Source: Chara braunii (lineage: Eukaryota > Streptophyta > Charophyceae > Charales > Characeae). Taken from it: a DNA stretch of 21,981 bases. How positions within the stretch are numbered: position 1 is the stretch's first letter; each line of letters begins with the position of its first letter. This document shows positions 1 to 10,022 of this stretch, one piece after another. The stretch is from positions 8,212,635 through 8,234,615 of the forward strand of contig BFEA01000001.1 in the NCBI GenBank assembly GCA_003427395.1, read 5' to 3'. Both the position numbers and the translations under genes were made by a program. The notes below the pieces were generated by a model. That model was not told where the DNA came from, ran no database searches, and worked only from the letters and a program-made list of their open reading frames with translations.

Positions 1-1
1 G

Positions 2-709
2 GGGGGGGGAGAAGGGGTAGCGAGGGAAAGAAAGAGCTTCTTTAAAGGTCTAATCGCGAGTATTCCAAAGGTGGAGAAGATCATCATTGCAGGAGACTGG
101 AACAAGTCCGTGGACGACGCCTTGCGGCCCGACTCAAAGGTGGCTGGGAAAGGGGATGTGGTACGGCTTTTAGCCATGATGGGTTCTTTATCCCTCGTTG
201 ACCCGTTCCGTATTCTGAACCCAGACGACCCGGGCTATACCTGGATCTCGCACTTGCACCACAACAGGCAACAGGTCTCTAGGAGGCATCTGGACTACTT
301 GTTGGTGTCGGACCAGCTTATGCTTAGACAAACCTGCAATCCTTTATCGGATCATAAGCCGGTCTCAGCAGAAATCAGAATCCAGGAGGGCTGCGGAAGA
401 GGGAAAGGCTTCTTTCGTCTCAATAAACAGGTCATCGAGGAGCCAGGCGTTCGTGCATGGGTGGAAGATCACATGGTTAGGTGGGAGAGTGCCAAGGAAT
501 TTTTCCCAGACCCAGCAGATTGGATGGACAACGGACTTGTGATTGTGTCCGAAGTGCTGGACGTGCTATCTCGCATTCTGGCAAAGGCCAAATATGTTAA
601 GGAGGCTCAATGTAAGAGGAGGGTGGAGGAAGCGGAGGAGAAAATGGAAGAACACCCCATCTCCAGGATGGTGTGGGCGGCGGAGAGGGAGAGGAGATTG
701 GAAGAATAG
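2..709 (+). pseudogene. LINE-A ORF2: endonuclease domain (partial)
   Basis: The frame is open from the window edge. The translation carries the C-terminal half of an exonuclease-endonuclease-phosphatase fold. It includes GDWN (bases 92-103; usually GDFN), the strand LDYLLVSDQL, and the catalytic Ser-Asp-His at 347-355 in LSDHKPV. In LINEs this domain nicks target DNA to prime reverse transcription. It is followed by a basic, Glu-rich linker typical of the stretch between endonuclease and RT. The frame ends at TAG 707-709, where the downstream sequence continues in the same frame, so this is a premature stop, most simply CAG to TAG. The GTG at 71 is not a real start. The coding frame extends leftward to base 2 with the endonuclease-like text ERKSFFKGL. 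Confidence 0.85.
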
Positions 710-2083
710 GATAATCTACAGTTGCGGAAACAAAAGAGATGGTCGGAACTGCTCAAAGAAAAGGGAATCGAGACTCACGATCAGATGTCTAAAGAAATGT
801 TCGAGAAACTGTAGCCTCGGTGGGCGGCCCAACAGACTGTTGAGCTCAGGCACCCCTTCGATGAGACAGCACCAAATGCATCCTCAGCGACCGGCATGCT
901 CCTTTATGCCAAAATGTATTATGAAGACATTCTAACCTCGAGGCGTCCGCTGGAGGATCCGACGTCAGACCTAGTCGGCGAATCTGACATGTGGGAGGAC
1001 ACTAATGTGTCACTATCCGTTGCAGCGAGACTGGACTTGGACGGTCCGGTGACCTTGGCCGAGCTAACTCAAACGGTGAAGTCCATGGCCAAAGGGAAGT
1101 CCCCTGGAATTGATGGGTTGATGACTGAATTCTACTGCGCGACCTGGGGAATTATGGGCCCAAAGCTGGTAGAGCTTTACAATCAGATTCTGACGGGGGG
1201 ACGTATAGGGAGGGGAATGACACACGGGGTGATCAGCATGCTGTTTAAGAAGGGAGACACGACGGAGGTGAGAAATTGGCGCTCCATTTCGCTCCTTAAT
1301 GTCTCGTACAAGATCTTGGCGAAGACACTGGCACGGAGATTGGGGCACCACCTCCCGGACCTGGTGGTAGGCGATCAAGGAGCGTTTGTTCGTGGTCGCT
1401 CGATATTCAACAACATTGTCACTGCTCTGGAAGTCCTGGAGGTAGTACAGTCAGAGAACCTGAACACGGCAGTCTTGCTCCTGGACCTTGAGAAGCCCTA
1501 CGACAAAGTAGGATGGCCTTTTGTGTTCACGACCTTACGAAGAATGGGGTTTGGTACGTCCTTTTGCAAATGGACAGTGGCAATGTACACGCTATCAACA
1601 TCTGCAGTCATGATCAACGGTCACCTATCGCCTTCCTTCAAGCTGTCACGTTCGCTGAGACAGGGCTGCCCATTGGCACCCTTGCTCTTTGTACTTCAAA
1701 TGGAGGTGGTGCTGAACAGAGTTCGTCGCAACCCGGTCGTAAAAGGCCTTCCTTTACACGATGGGACGCAATGCAAGGTCAAAGCCCTCGCCGACGACCT
1801 GTTCATTATCAGTGAGAACTCAAGTGAGTCTCTAGATGCCTTGAAGGGAGTTCTGGTGGAGTACTCTCATCTCTCCGAAGTGACGGTCAATTGGAATAAG
1901 TCAGTATTCCCGCAGCCGAAGCAATTCGAGTTAGTGGAACAATGGGGGATGGTGAGAATCAAGGATGGCGAAGAGGAGCGTTTCCTAGGAGTGCTGGTAA
2001 GCCTGCACGTGGACGCATCAACTCAAGGCTTGCTGTCACAACAAAAATTAACAGCAAGACTGAGACTGTGGGGCCACGTGTGA
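710..2083 (+). pseudogene. LINE-A ORF2: reverse transcriptase domain
   Basis: This is the same frame as the upstream endonuclease. It reads through a second stop (TAG 812-814) into an RVT_1-type reverse transcriptase. Visible RT blocks are the GKSPGIDGL start, LFKKGD..RNWRSISLLN, the first catalytic Asp in LLDLEKPYD (from about 1483), RQGCPLAPLLF, and the catalytic box at 1790-1798, which reads LADD where FADD or YADD is usual. The Pro in EKPYD replaces the usual Ala. The frame stops at TGA 2081-2083 but continues in phase (HLSTIGRALVANVALFS, the usual thumb text), so this stop too is premature. The ATG at 896 is internal. The RT would copy LINE RNA at the nicked target. Confidence 0.9.
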
Positions 2084-2304
2084 CATCTGTCAACTATTGG
2101 GAGGGCGCTGGTGGCTAACGTCGCACTATTCTCCATCACTTGGTTCGTGAGTTCAGTCAAAGAAATCTTGGGGAGCGTGTGGAAAACCATTAAGCATTTG
2201 GTGGCGCGCTTTATCTGGAAACCAAAGGCTAAGGAAGAGGAAAAGTTTTTGGTTAAGGTGGCATGGGACCTGCTTACCTTTCCACGAGCGGACAGAGGTA
2301 TGAA

Positions 2305-2306
<2 letters not shown>
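2084..2306 (+). pseudogene. LINE-A ORF2: RT thumb/connection fragment, cut by insertion
   Basis: After the TGA at 2081 the same frame gives the thumb and connection region (TIGRALVANVALFSITWFV, then ARFIWKPK and FPRADRGMNL). This matches the order in LINE-B (SIIGRSLITNNVILASLWY, YLWRGNHD, PKAKRGLGILDP). The text stops being homologous at 2306/2307, where the T30 tract begins. ATGAACC at 2300-2306 is repeated at 12467-12473, where the frame resumes. Confidence 0.85.
2300..2306 (+). repeat. Target-site duplication, left copy
   Basis: ATGAACC at 2300-2306 lies directly against the T30 tail of the inserted minus-strand LINE and recurs at 12467-12473. An imperfect extension is possible (AGGTATGAACC here, AGGACATGAACC on the right). 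Seven bases is short for a LINE duplication, but in both places the bases lie in the same codon phase of LINE-A ORF2 (Met-Asn-Leu). That makes a chance match unlikely. Confidence 0.75.

Positions 2307-2336
<30 letters not shown>
2307..2336 (-). repeat. Poly(A) tail of LINE-B (T30 on plus strand)
   Basis: Thirty uninterrupted T on the plus strand form the 3' poly(A) tail of the minus-strand LINE-B. It marks the insertion point within LINE-A ORF2 and touches the left target-site copy. Confidence 0.9.
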
Positions 2337-2337
<1 letters not shown>

Positions 2338-2853
2338 AAAAAACTGGCTAAGATTGCTAGTGGTGTTGGTATGAGCATCCACCACTAGCAGCTCAGCTAC
2401 TGGCTCCGGTCTATTGGTTGGGAGTTACACCTGCTGGAAAACGGGTCCAGCGTCCCTCAATCAGGTGTTACTGATACATGGTTCAAAATCAGGAAGTATG
2501 GGAAGTGAAAAGGAGTACTGCCTCTTGAGCCAGAACCTGGCCGCCAGATGCCCGTGGTTTCCTAGCAGCGTTACCTCCTATAGCCCATTCTAAAATAATC
2601 CGAAATAGTCATGTCGATATCTTTGTTGGAGACTATGACCAATTTCTCCCGACTCCTTATCTTTCCTTCAAATTCCCCTGTCACCCTGAAAACCGCCCTT
2701 CCTATAGCTCTACTACCCTTCAAGTCCACTACAAACATCAGCCTCTTCGACCTTGTCTGTCCACCAGAAACAACAAGTTATGTAGCTGTTCACACCATAC
2801 GAGTATCATTATTCTCCTCTTTCATATCCAAACCAACTTATGGGGACGAGGGA
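2337..2853 (-). other. LINE-B 3' untranslated region
   Basis: About 517 bases lie between the last plausible ORF2 stop (2854-2856, minus strand) and the poly(A) tail. No gene is seen. A perfect 11-bp hairpin sits at 2355-2390, close to the tail, and is listed separately. Confidence 0.7.
2355..2390 (-). other. Perfect 11-bp stem-loop at the LINE-B 3' end
   Basis: TGCTAGTGGTG (2355-2365) is the exact reverse complement of CACCACTAGCA (2380-2390), with a 14-base loop. In the LINE-B RNA it would lie 18 nt before the poly(A). 3' stem-loops are known in several LINE and tail-sharing SINE families as the structure bound by the RT. That role here is an inference from position. Confidence 0.65.
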
Positions 2854-3342
2854 TCATGATGAGGGTGGGAAGGGGTCTGGGAACTCTGATAGAGAGCGAA
2901 GTGGTACTGTTGGATCCACATTTGTCCAATCATGGAATATCAGGCGGTAGTGTTTTTGAATTGCTTCGCTATACTCTTCTCTGTTCTCTCTCCTCACCCC
3001 ACTTTCTTTGATCTTTCCAATCGTACCTCCTTGAGATCCCCCACGCCAAGCGCCACTGAATGATTTAATGTGTTGTTGGATTTCTTTTTTATTCGTCAGA
3101 AATTGAATTTTTTCTTTTACTTTGTCCCATTGGGCTGTGATAACAGTTTGCACCTGCAGTTTAATCGACTTCGTAAAGTCTGGACCATCCAGCTTGGCAC
3201 CTTCCCTTTCAAACGTACAACGCCGTTGCCAGAGGGCCCAGAGAATGGCTCTTCTACCGGTTATAAATAGGTTTTGGAAAAAAATATCTAATTGGTCTAG
3301 AGACCATGTCTCGCATAACAGAGCTCGCCAATTCCAAGGCTA
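2854..3342 (-). pseudogene. LINE-B ORF2: C-terminal tail
   Basis: The frame is the same as the RT/zinc-finger segment, after TAG at 3342-3340. It reads PWNWRALLCETWSLDQL and then RRAILWALWQRRCTFERE. This is the usual text after the CCHC finger of plant LINE ORF2, in which a Trp-rich helix carries an I-L-W-x-L-W motif. It continues to a TGA at 2856-2854 after a basic, charged tail. No catalytic residues are expected here. Confidence 0.75.
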
Positions 3343-5454
3343 GTTGAAGGGGGTATTAAAGGAACTCCAAATCCTGTCCCACCAACGCCATAACCAAACT
3401 GCACCTGGACATTGAAGAAAAATATGTTCGATGGTTTCTGGAATGGTCCTAGATGGGAATGCAGAGGAGCATAGCTTGCACCAAGGTAGAGCGATACCCT
3501 TCTCTTCCAGTGAGGTCCTATCTATTAGCCAATCATTTGTGGGAAGGCATCTATGGTCGATTTGCCACTGTAGGGAGGCAATTTTTGTCGGTTTGATCTT
3601 AATAGTTTTGAACCACTTAATACGTCTCAGATCGTCCTTGCTTACATTTAGCTGTTTTATCCACCTGGTTTCTATTTTATCTTTCAGTTTCAGTGTAGGC
3701 CCTAACATGCGGTATGTTGATCTGACTGTCATTGAGTGAATATTGCGAGTGCCCTTTCTACGTTTGCCCAGAGGGACGGTCCAAGACCAATATATGGGAT
3801 CTAGAGGCAATTTGTTGATTGCACATGATGGTTTGAAGACCATCCAGTGGTCTTTCTCTTTCAAAACTCTGATCCTGAATACTTGGTCAGCATTGAACCA
3901 TTCGGTTTCCTTAGTTTGACTTTCAGTGAGCCGATGTTTGTGATTGATTGAGAATAAGGAGAGCAAGATTGATCCCTCATCATTTACTAATACTATATTT
4001 CCTATTTGTTGGGAATTCCCTTGGATGCCCACCCAATCACTTTCTTTAAGTTGGGGACCTTTTATGAGGATTCTTATCCAATCTATCGGGATGGCTTCTG
4101 TGATCGTGTCTAACGATCTTTCTGTTCTCCTGCAGTATCGCAAGTTGGGCAAGAGATCAGGAAGAGAGTACCAGTCCCGGGTTCCTGGGTTCCAGATGTC
4201 CCCAATCCTTAGGATCCCTTTTTTGACCCAACCTCTCCAGGGGGAATCCATACAATGGAACATCCTTCCTTGTGAATCAGTCAACCATCTGTTGTTGAAA
4301 AGAGGTTGTTGGCAGACCTCCTCCCAACGGTTTGGAGAAATTTTATCTGGTAAGGGTAGTTTGCGCCAGGTCTTAAGGAGGTAAGGCCAAAAGGGATCAT
4401 TTTTAATGTCAATTTTTGTGGCTTCACGATTTGGGTTCACTGGCTTGCTTGAGGGCTGAGTTCTACGTTTTGGAATAGACCAGTGACGATTTTCTAGCCA
4501 TATCAACGGATCTGTCCCCTCTGGGACTTCAGGGGTTAATCTCGCTATTTGTTTCTTAGCTAGGGCTGACCAAGGAGTCTCTGGGTCGAAAAGTAATCTT
4601 TTGATCCGTTGGATTAAGAGCGCCATAGCTTGAGTGGAAGGGTCTAAGATTCCTAACCCTCTTTTTGCTTTAGGCTGAATAACTCCTTGCAAGGCAACTC
4701 TATTTATGATATTTTTTAAGTCATGATTACCTCTCCATAGATAGGTTGTTATTTGTCTTTGTAGAAGTTTAAGCGCTGATTTGTCCAGTGGCCATATCGC
4801 TGACTTGTACCAGAGTGAGGCTAAAATAACATTATTTGTGATTAGTGAACGTCCTATAATAGATGTTCGTTTGTCCTTCCAAAGTTCCAATTTGGCGAGA
4901 GCTGGTTTAGATATCCATTCGTTGTTTCTTGTTGGTTTTCCATTCGCTGATAGTGAGATCCCAAACACCCTGATCGGGGTCTCTGCTGTCAACCAGCTAA
5001 TATTTGGATACTCTGGAGGTCTGACCCCCTGATGGTGTATCCACCAGCCTTGGGTCTTTGTTCCCCAATTGATCTTCATATCAGAAAGGGCGCATAATTT
5101 ATCCATCAGACCCTTGATTGCTAATAGATTGTCGTGTGAGGCTTCAACCATCAAGGATAGGTCATCTGCAAACAAGGAACAGATCGGTATGGCTTCTTCT
5201 GGGATGTAGCTAACCTTGATACGTTTAATGTCTCTGTTACATCTTAAGTTAGCTGCTAAAACTTCCATTATTATGACAAAAAGAAAGGGGGCGATTGGAT
5301 CCCCTTGTCTCACCGAACGTTCTAGCTCTATAGGCGGAGCCAAGTTACCATTTATCATAACCCTAGTTGAAGCATTAGCATGTAGGATCTCAATCCATCT
5401 TCTGAAACAAGGGCCAAAGTTAAATTTTTCTAGGCATTTGTCTAAAAATAATCA
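3340..5454 (-). pseudogene. LINE-B ORF2: RT C-terminal half, connection and CCHC finger
   Basis: This minus-strand frame holds the second half of the RT. It includes MINGNLAPPIELERSVRQGDPIAPFLF and the catalytic FADD (bases 5172-5161). A thumb and connection region follows, with SIIGRSLITNNVILASLWY, YLWRGNHD and KAKRGLGILDP. Near the C-terminus is a zf-RVT type finger, CKLC followed about 17 residues later by HIFLQC (roughly 3410-3490). It would act in template RNA binding and target-primed reverse transcription. The frame is cut upstream by TGA at 5454-5452, where DHVD is followed by LFLDKCLE; TGG (Trp) is the likely former codon. It is cut downstream by TAG 3342-3340. The Met at 5358 is internal, in the middle of the RT. 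Confidence 0.9.
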
Positions 5455-6249
5455 GTCAACATGATCATAGGCTTTTTCAAAATCTATGAAAATGAAAGTT
5501 GCATTGTGCTTAGATTGTCTAGAGAGTTTAACTAATTTATTAACTAATAAAAAATTGTCTTGAATGTTCCTTCCTTCAATGAACTCCGTTTGAGTAAGAT
5601 GAATGATGTCCGTGATGACTTTTAGTATTCGGTTTGCTAGTGCTTTTGTCGCCAGTTTATAAACTACTATGAAAATAGTTATTGGTCTGTAATTACGAAT
5701 GTTTGCTTTGTCACCTTTTTTATATAACAGAGTCAGAATCCCTTATCCAACTATTTCTCCCATTGTGCCTGAGACCCAGACTGCATGGTAGAAATCCATT
5801 AGATCTTGAGCAAGGTAATCCCACATGGTTTCCCAAAATTCTTTTGGGAGTCCATCAATCCTCGGGGTTTTTTCCTCCTCCGTCATCATCAGGGCAGACC
5901 AAATTTCTTCCTTTGTTAGTGGATTTTCAAGCATTGTTCTCTGTTGGTCTGTTAAAGTTTTGGTTAGTGGTTCAAAAAATTCTTCAATCTCTTTCACTCT
6001 TTGTTCCTTCGGTTTTTGTTTGCATACTGATGTAAAGAGGGTTTTATAGAAGTCTCTTGCTATCTTTGTGCATGCCGCTGTAGATGTGACCAGTGAGTAT
6101 TGGCTTTCTTGCGGGTTTGTGAAGGCTTCAATGATAGTTCTGCCAGTTCTGGTTTTTGCTGTGGCAAAAAATCTTGCATCCATCACCCCCTCCGTGTTAT
6201 ACCCCTTCAACTTACCTCTCATTCTGATCCCTTGCCAACGGTGCTCCAT
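5455..6249 (-). pseudogene. LINE-B ORF2: linker and RT N-terminal half
   Basis: The frame is the same as the neighbouring ORF2 segments. The text runs from MEHRWQGIRMRGKLKGYN through the RT entry region: FYKTLFTSV, a PLTKEEIWSALMMTEEEKTPRIDGLPKEFW-type block (GKSPGPDG in other LINEs, here EKTPRIDG), LLYKKGDKANIRNYRPI and the first catalytic Asp in FIFIDFEKAYDHVD. TAA at 5745-5743 falls just before GILTLLYKKGD, where Gln is plausible. No indel is seen over the segment, so the protein would be collinear with other plant LINE RTs apart from stops. Confidence 0.88.
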
Positions 6250-6336
6250 GAATTTTAATAACTAGGACTCCAAGTCCTAGATTCTTTTGGTAATCTCAGT
6301 TAGTTGAGGTTCATCCACTGAATTCTCTTCTTATTC

Positions 6337-7427
6337 TTAAAGTTGGTGGAGTTGTTTTTGCAGATCAAATTCCTCACGATGGCGTTGCTCATTAAGCATT
6401 TTTGAATATTCATTGCATTTACGTCCCAAAAACATTAGGCCGTTGTTGAACCATTGTATATCGTCCTTAATTTGTTCCCTCTGCTCTCTCCAGAAGGACC
6501 AAACGTCTTGTAGATATACTTTGAAGCGATCAATGCTCAAGAGGGATGTATTTAACTTATAGAAGCCTCTACCTTGATCCGGCTTTTTTCTGAAAGAAAG
6601 TAGTACTGCAATCATAGCGTGATCAAGGCCAGGGAAGACACTTCGAGGGAAGATCTCTGCTAATTGAAGAGCTCCTTCTAGTTCTTCTGATAGAAGTAGG
6701 AGATCAATGCGAGATTTGGATGCATTCATTGTTTGACTCTTCCTAAAACATGTGAATTTACGTTTTATCGGTAAAAGACGTCTGTATGCATCAAAGAGGT
6801 TGAGAGACTGGCATAGTCCTTCAATTATGTGTTCATCCTTTTCCACGTACTATGGACAGGGGGAAGGGATCTGCCAACGATCCAGCTGTCTGTTTGGTGC
6901 TGCATTGAAGTCTCCTCCTATTACCACTGGGATACCGACGGGAAGGCGACCCTTAAGAGATTCAAAGAAGCGACTTCTTTCTCTTATATCATTGGGACCG
7001 TATACGCATAGGATTGTCACAACTTCAATCTCTAACATTGCCAAGAGGAAAACCCATCTCCCTTCTTCCTTATCAACTTCCCAATAGAGTGGATCAACTC
7101 TAGAGTAAGGGGGAAGCTATATTGCTACTCCTGCACTGCCTGGTCTGGGTGCATGTGCCCTGAAGGCCTGATGGGGCCAGATCTGTCGATGTGTATGATG
7201 GTGGTCTGCATTATCCATCAAGTGTGTTTCCTGTATACAGATGGCGTCCGACCATTCCCTGCCTTCCACTCCTTTAGTTGCTCATAGATTGTCTGTCTTT
7301 TTTATTGTTTGGTCGATGCTAGTCCATTTACATTAATTGATCTTAGGTCTAGGTCTGTAGCTCTTTTCAGGAGTTTCCAGTCCTTATTCCTGTTGTATAG
7401 CACCTCCAATCCTTTTGTGTCTTTCAT
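6337..7427 (-). pseudogene. LINE-B ORF2: endonuclease domain, N-terminus of ORF2
   Basis: A likely ORF2 start is the ATG at 7427-7425, 142 bases after the ORF1 stop. The AP-endonuclease blocks appear in order: LDLRSINVNGL (N-terminal Asn), SDAICIQETHL (catalytic Glu, bases about 7233-7219), VTILCVYGPND, IPVVIGGDFNAAPN, SRIDLLLLSEEL and FPGLDHAMI. In the last, Leu-Asp-His replaces the usual Ser-Asp-His. Damage includes TAA at 7304-7302, one frameshift between about 7260 and 7245, TAG 7119-7117 and TAG 6852-6850. Between 6339 and 6262 four more stops (TAA 6339, TAA 6333, TAG 6279, TAG 6264) interrupt the Gln-rich linker to the RT. The Met at 6846 is not a start. Confidence 0.87.
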
Positions 7428-7569
7428 TTGTTTATTTTATTTGTCAAATGGTTGTACATAGATTGTTTTATAAGGTCAATCAGTGACCCGAGTCTAGCTT
7501 TCCACCATGATCCAGTAAGGCCTGTCCGTTTTTTGGGAGGCGGGAGAGTAGGGTCGTGATGTCAACTTC

Positions 7570-8485
7570 TTACCAGAAATATCGTGCCTTGATCTTCATT
7601 TGTTGGAGTTCTGTTAATGAGTCCTGAGTGAACCAGCGTAAGTTAACTGTTCGTGTGTGCTCGTACTTGAGGAAAATATCCTTAGTTGAAATCCTATAAG
7701 CATCCGAAGATAGGATAAGCACTGCAGAACCCCCTGGCGGAAACAGGGTTTGAATAATTTTTACAATCTCAGCTTTAAAGCGTGCTTCCCCTGACATTTT
7801 ACCAAATAGTAATGAGAGAGTGCTCACTGGGGTTCCATGTACTGTAACTTCTCCATGCGTCGAACCCTTTGGTTCTGATAATCCTACCTCCCAATTGCCT
7901 CCTTTTAATCTGACTGGTAGGATAAGTACACCAGATTTGGACAGAGGTAGATCAGCTTGTCCTCCTGCCATCAGCAACCTAAGTTTTTGTCTTCTACTCA
8001 TTAGGCCACCTTCATGAGGGGAGATGGTGGGCAATGATTGTTGTTGCTGCGGGGTTTTCATAAGTTCCTCTTCATCACTTATTTCAGTAGTGTCAATATT
8101 TTCTGAAGTGATCCTATTTCCATTTTCTTTCTCATCTGACGGGTCAGCTGGAGGTTCTTTGATTTCTTTTATTTCAGTTACTTGCGATCTCTCTTCTATT
8201 TTTGAATCTTGCTGCTTTTTGCTTGATTCTTCTAAGGTTTGGGTAAGCAGTAAATATTTACTTTCCCCTGTTACTTTAGAGATCACTTGTTTGAGTTGAT
8301 GGATGACCATACTTTTAGCTGTGCTATGTGGGGGTCTATCTTCTTCTGTGTCATCCTCATTGAGATCCTCATTGAGATCCAAACTTCCTTCTTCCTCTAT
8401 CCCCTTTCCCTTGCTCAATTCCTCAATCCCATCACTAGATCCCCAGTTACTTGGACTGTGTACAACCTATGACCCTTGTTTTGTT
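7570..8485 (-). pseudogene. LINE-B ORF1: C-terminal region
   Basis: This minus-strand frame starts, after a TAG, at about VVHSPSNWGSSDG and passes a very acidic stretch with a 12-bp tandem repeat (DLNEDLNED). A low-complexity Gln/Lys/Glu region follows. It ends in a well-formed globular-looking domain of about 130 residues, from SRRQKLRLLMAGGQADLP to MKIKARYFW, ending with TAA at 7572-7570. I do not recognise this domain. Its position, directly upstream of ORF2 on the same strand, makes it the end of LINE ORF1, the RNA-binding Gag-like protein. The Met at 8418 is internal. The frame differs from the part upstream (9467-8514), so there is at least one indel. Confidence 0.6.
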
Positions 8486-8513
8486 TCTATATTGAGGGTT
8501 TCAGCGTGGGAAT

Positions 8514-9467
8514 CTAGTTGTTTCTGCTGGACCAGTTTGCTTTGTTGTGGGTCTGCAATATATGAAAGTTGTGTCCCTTGAATGTGCTCCTGCTCAACGT
8601 TTGCTGCTTTGATCCAGGGTTTGCACTTCTTATTGGTACTAATGAGTCCCTACCCGATCCTGAGGCCTGCATGTTCCCTCCCGACCCTGATGCTCGCATA
8701 CCTTCCAGATTTGATTGGTCCTGATTATCTTGGGGTTGAAATCTCACTGCTACTATCGGCAGTAGGCGATGACACATTTGTTGTCAACTTACCTCCCGTG
8801 ACAATCCTTGTTCTAACGCTGTTCGGAGACTTGGACTGGTCTCTAATAGGGAGACCAGTTGCACATATGTCATGTCCTAGAATTCCTCTGAACAGCTTTG
8901 GAACTTTAACTTGAATTCTCTAGTAGCCATTCCGCCACCCTTTGGAGGTCTGCTGTGTTCTCCCCTGTTGATGTTTGCCTAAAATCCTGGTTAGTACTCC
9001 TCTGAGGGGGAAGGGGGGATGCCCGGGGCTGGTTCTAAATCCATTGGTTGCGGACCAAAAATGTCTTTTAGTGGGTCCACGTCCATTGGTACCGGGCCTG
9101 GTTCCACATTTGGTTGGTCCAATGGGACATCCGATAGGACTTACGGGTCTCCTATTTTCTCTTTACCTTTGTTGAGTCCCTTCACTTGGTCCACTTTGGA
9201 CTGTTGATCCATTTTTGTTGAATGTTGTCCTTTGGATTCCTCCCTTTTCTTCCCTTCCTCCCCTCCCCCTTCTGTGCTCAAGGGGTTGAACCTATTACCG
9301 GTCGGTATATAGAGACCTGCATTTGGTCCGATGCGAATCCCATTCCGGTTTGCCTTGGTTGGCTCGCTTGGTTGTTTGTTCTTTCTCCCACTTCCTTCTT
9401 CTCCCACATTATTCCCTTGAGGCATTTGAGGTTTGGGCTTTGGGGGGTGCTGTGGAAGGAAGAGCAT
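8514..9467 (-). pseudogene. LINE-B ORF1: proline-rich middle region
   Basis: This minus-strand frame reads KPKPQMPQGNN, a Lys/Glu-rich stretch, and the motif TGNRFNPLS. A short N-R-F-x-x-L motif of this kind often follows the zinc-knuckle region in plant LINE ORF1. A proline-rich stretch (PLDQPNVEPGPVPMDVDP, then APGIPLPPQRSTNQDF) and a Gly/Ser/Asn-rich part follow. Stops break it (TAA soon after GDP near 9140, others near 8910 and 8870). It looks like a disordered ORF1 linker. No DUF4283 or CCHC knuckle is seen on this strand; a DUF4283-like piece lies on the opposite strand at 10420-10920. Confidence 0.5.
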
Positions 9468-9548
9468 AGTGTATCATCATATCATCAAGAAGGCCTCGTT
9501 AGCTACAACAGAAGAAAGGAAGAAAGATAGGAAGTGCGCTGATAATAG

Positions 9549-9577
9549 CCCCCCCCCCAAAAAAAAAAAGAGGGGGG
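9549..9577. repeat. C10-A11-(GA)-G6 homopolymer junction
   Basis: Ten C (9549-9558) are followed by eleven A (9559-9569), then GA and six G (9572-9577). The LINE-B minus-strand sequence lies on the left and the plus-strand ORF1-like sequence on the right. It is therefore the best visible place for the change of orientation, though homopolymers are also assembly weak points. Confidence 0.6.
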
Positions 9578-10022
9578 CACAACTCGTGGAATACGTCAAA
9601 GCCTTTTTCTTCCCTTGCTAGGCTGCAGGCTCTTCCCCGTGCACCCTGCACTCTCCCTCTATCACCTTTCGAAGGCTCACGAATCGGTCACGATGAAGCT
9701 AGGCTATCTGAAGGGCAAGGGTTCCGGGTCCCTTCTATTTTATCAAGGCGCGATGCAACACAACACGCTCAGACAACTGGGAGCCAACCCCTATAATCGC
9801 CCTGCAATCAATTACACTAGCAGAATGATGAACAACACGAAAACATTAGGAATGGGGTGAACGACAGCTATGCAGATCGATTCCCCAAGAAATGAGCAGG
9901 AAAATCAGAAAATCGGGACACATGCTCCGGGATCCATCCTCTCCCCACCAGGTCCTGCGAGATCATACTAGACCGCACAAGCCACAACATCAGATGAACC
10001 AGCAAGAAAGGATAATCAGATC
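9578..10022 (+). other. Non-coding stretch before plus-strand ORF1
   Basis: About 445 bases carry no supported gene. The position before an ORF1 N-terminus suggests LINE 5' untranslated sequence. No promoter motif is convincing. Confidence 0.4.

Larger units (their letters stand above)
1..2306 (+). mobile_element. LINE-A, 5' portion (interrupted non-LTR retrotransposon)
   Basis: This is the left part of a plant-type LINE on the plus strand. One reading frame runs from base 2 to base 2306 with no indel. It encodes the C-terminal half of an AP-type endonuclease and then a reverse transcriptase. Three stops interrupt it (TAG 707, TAG 812, TGA 2081). ORF1 and the N-terminal half of the endonuclease lie before the window. 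The frame is cut off at the codon starting at 2306 by a T30 tract and resumes in phase at 12467. The continuity is supported by the protein text: PRADRGMNL here, and MNLVDPTKK after the insert, matching the PKAKRGLGILDP region of LINE-B. The element is dead in this copy. Confidence 0.9.

Noticed and set aside
2611-2859. An 82-codon plus-strand frame in the LINE-B 3' region
   Set aside because: It lies within the 3' UTR, opposite to the element, and has no domain.
6262-6280. Perfect 8-bp hairpin CTAGGACT-CCA-AGTCCTAG as a regulatory site
   Set aside because: It lies inside LINE-B ORF2 coding sequence, and both its TAG ends are the two premature stops (6279, 6264). It probably arose by mutation.
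9222-9860. Small plus-strand frames opposite LINE-B ORF1 and across the homopolymer junction
   Set aside because: They are shadows of the minus-strand ORF1 composition or run across homopolymers, with no domain content.
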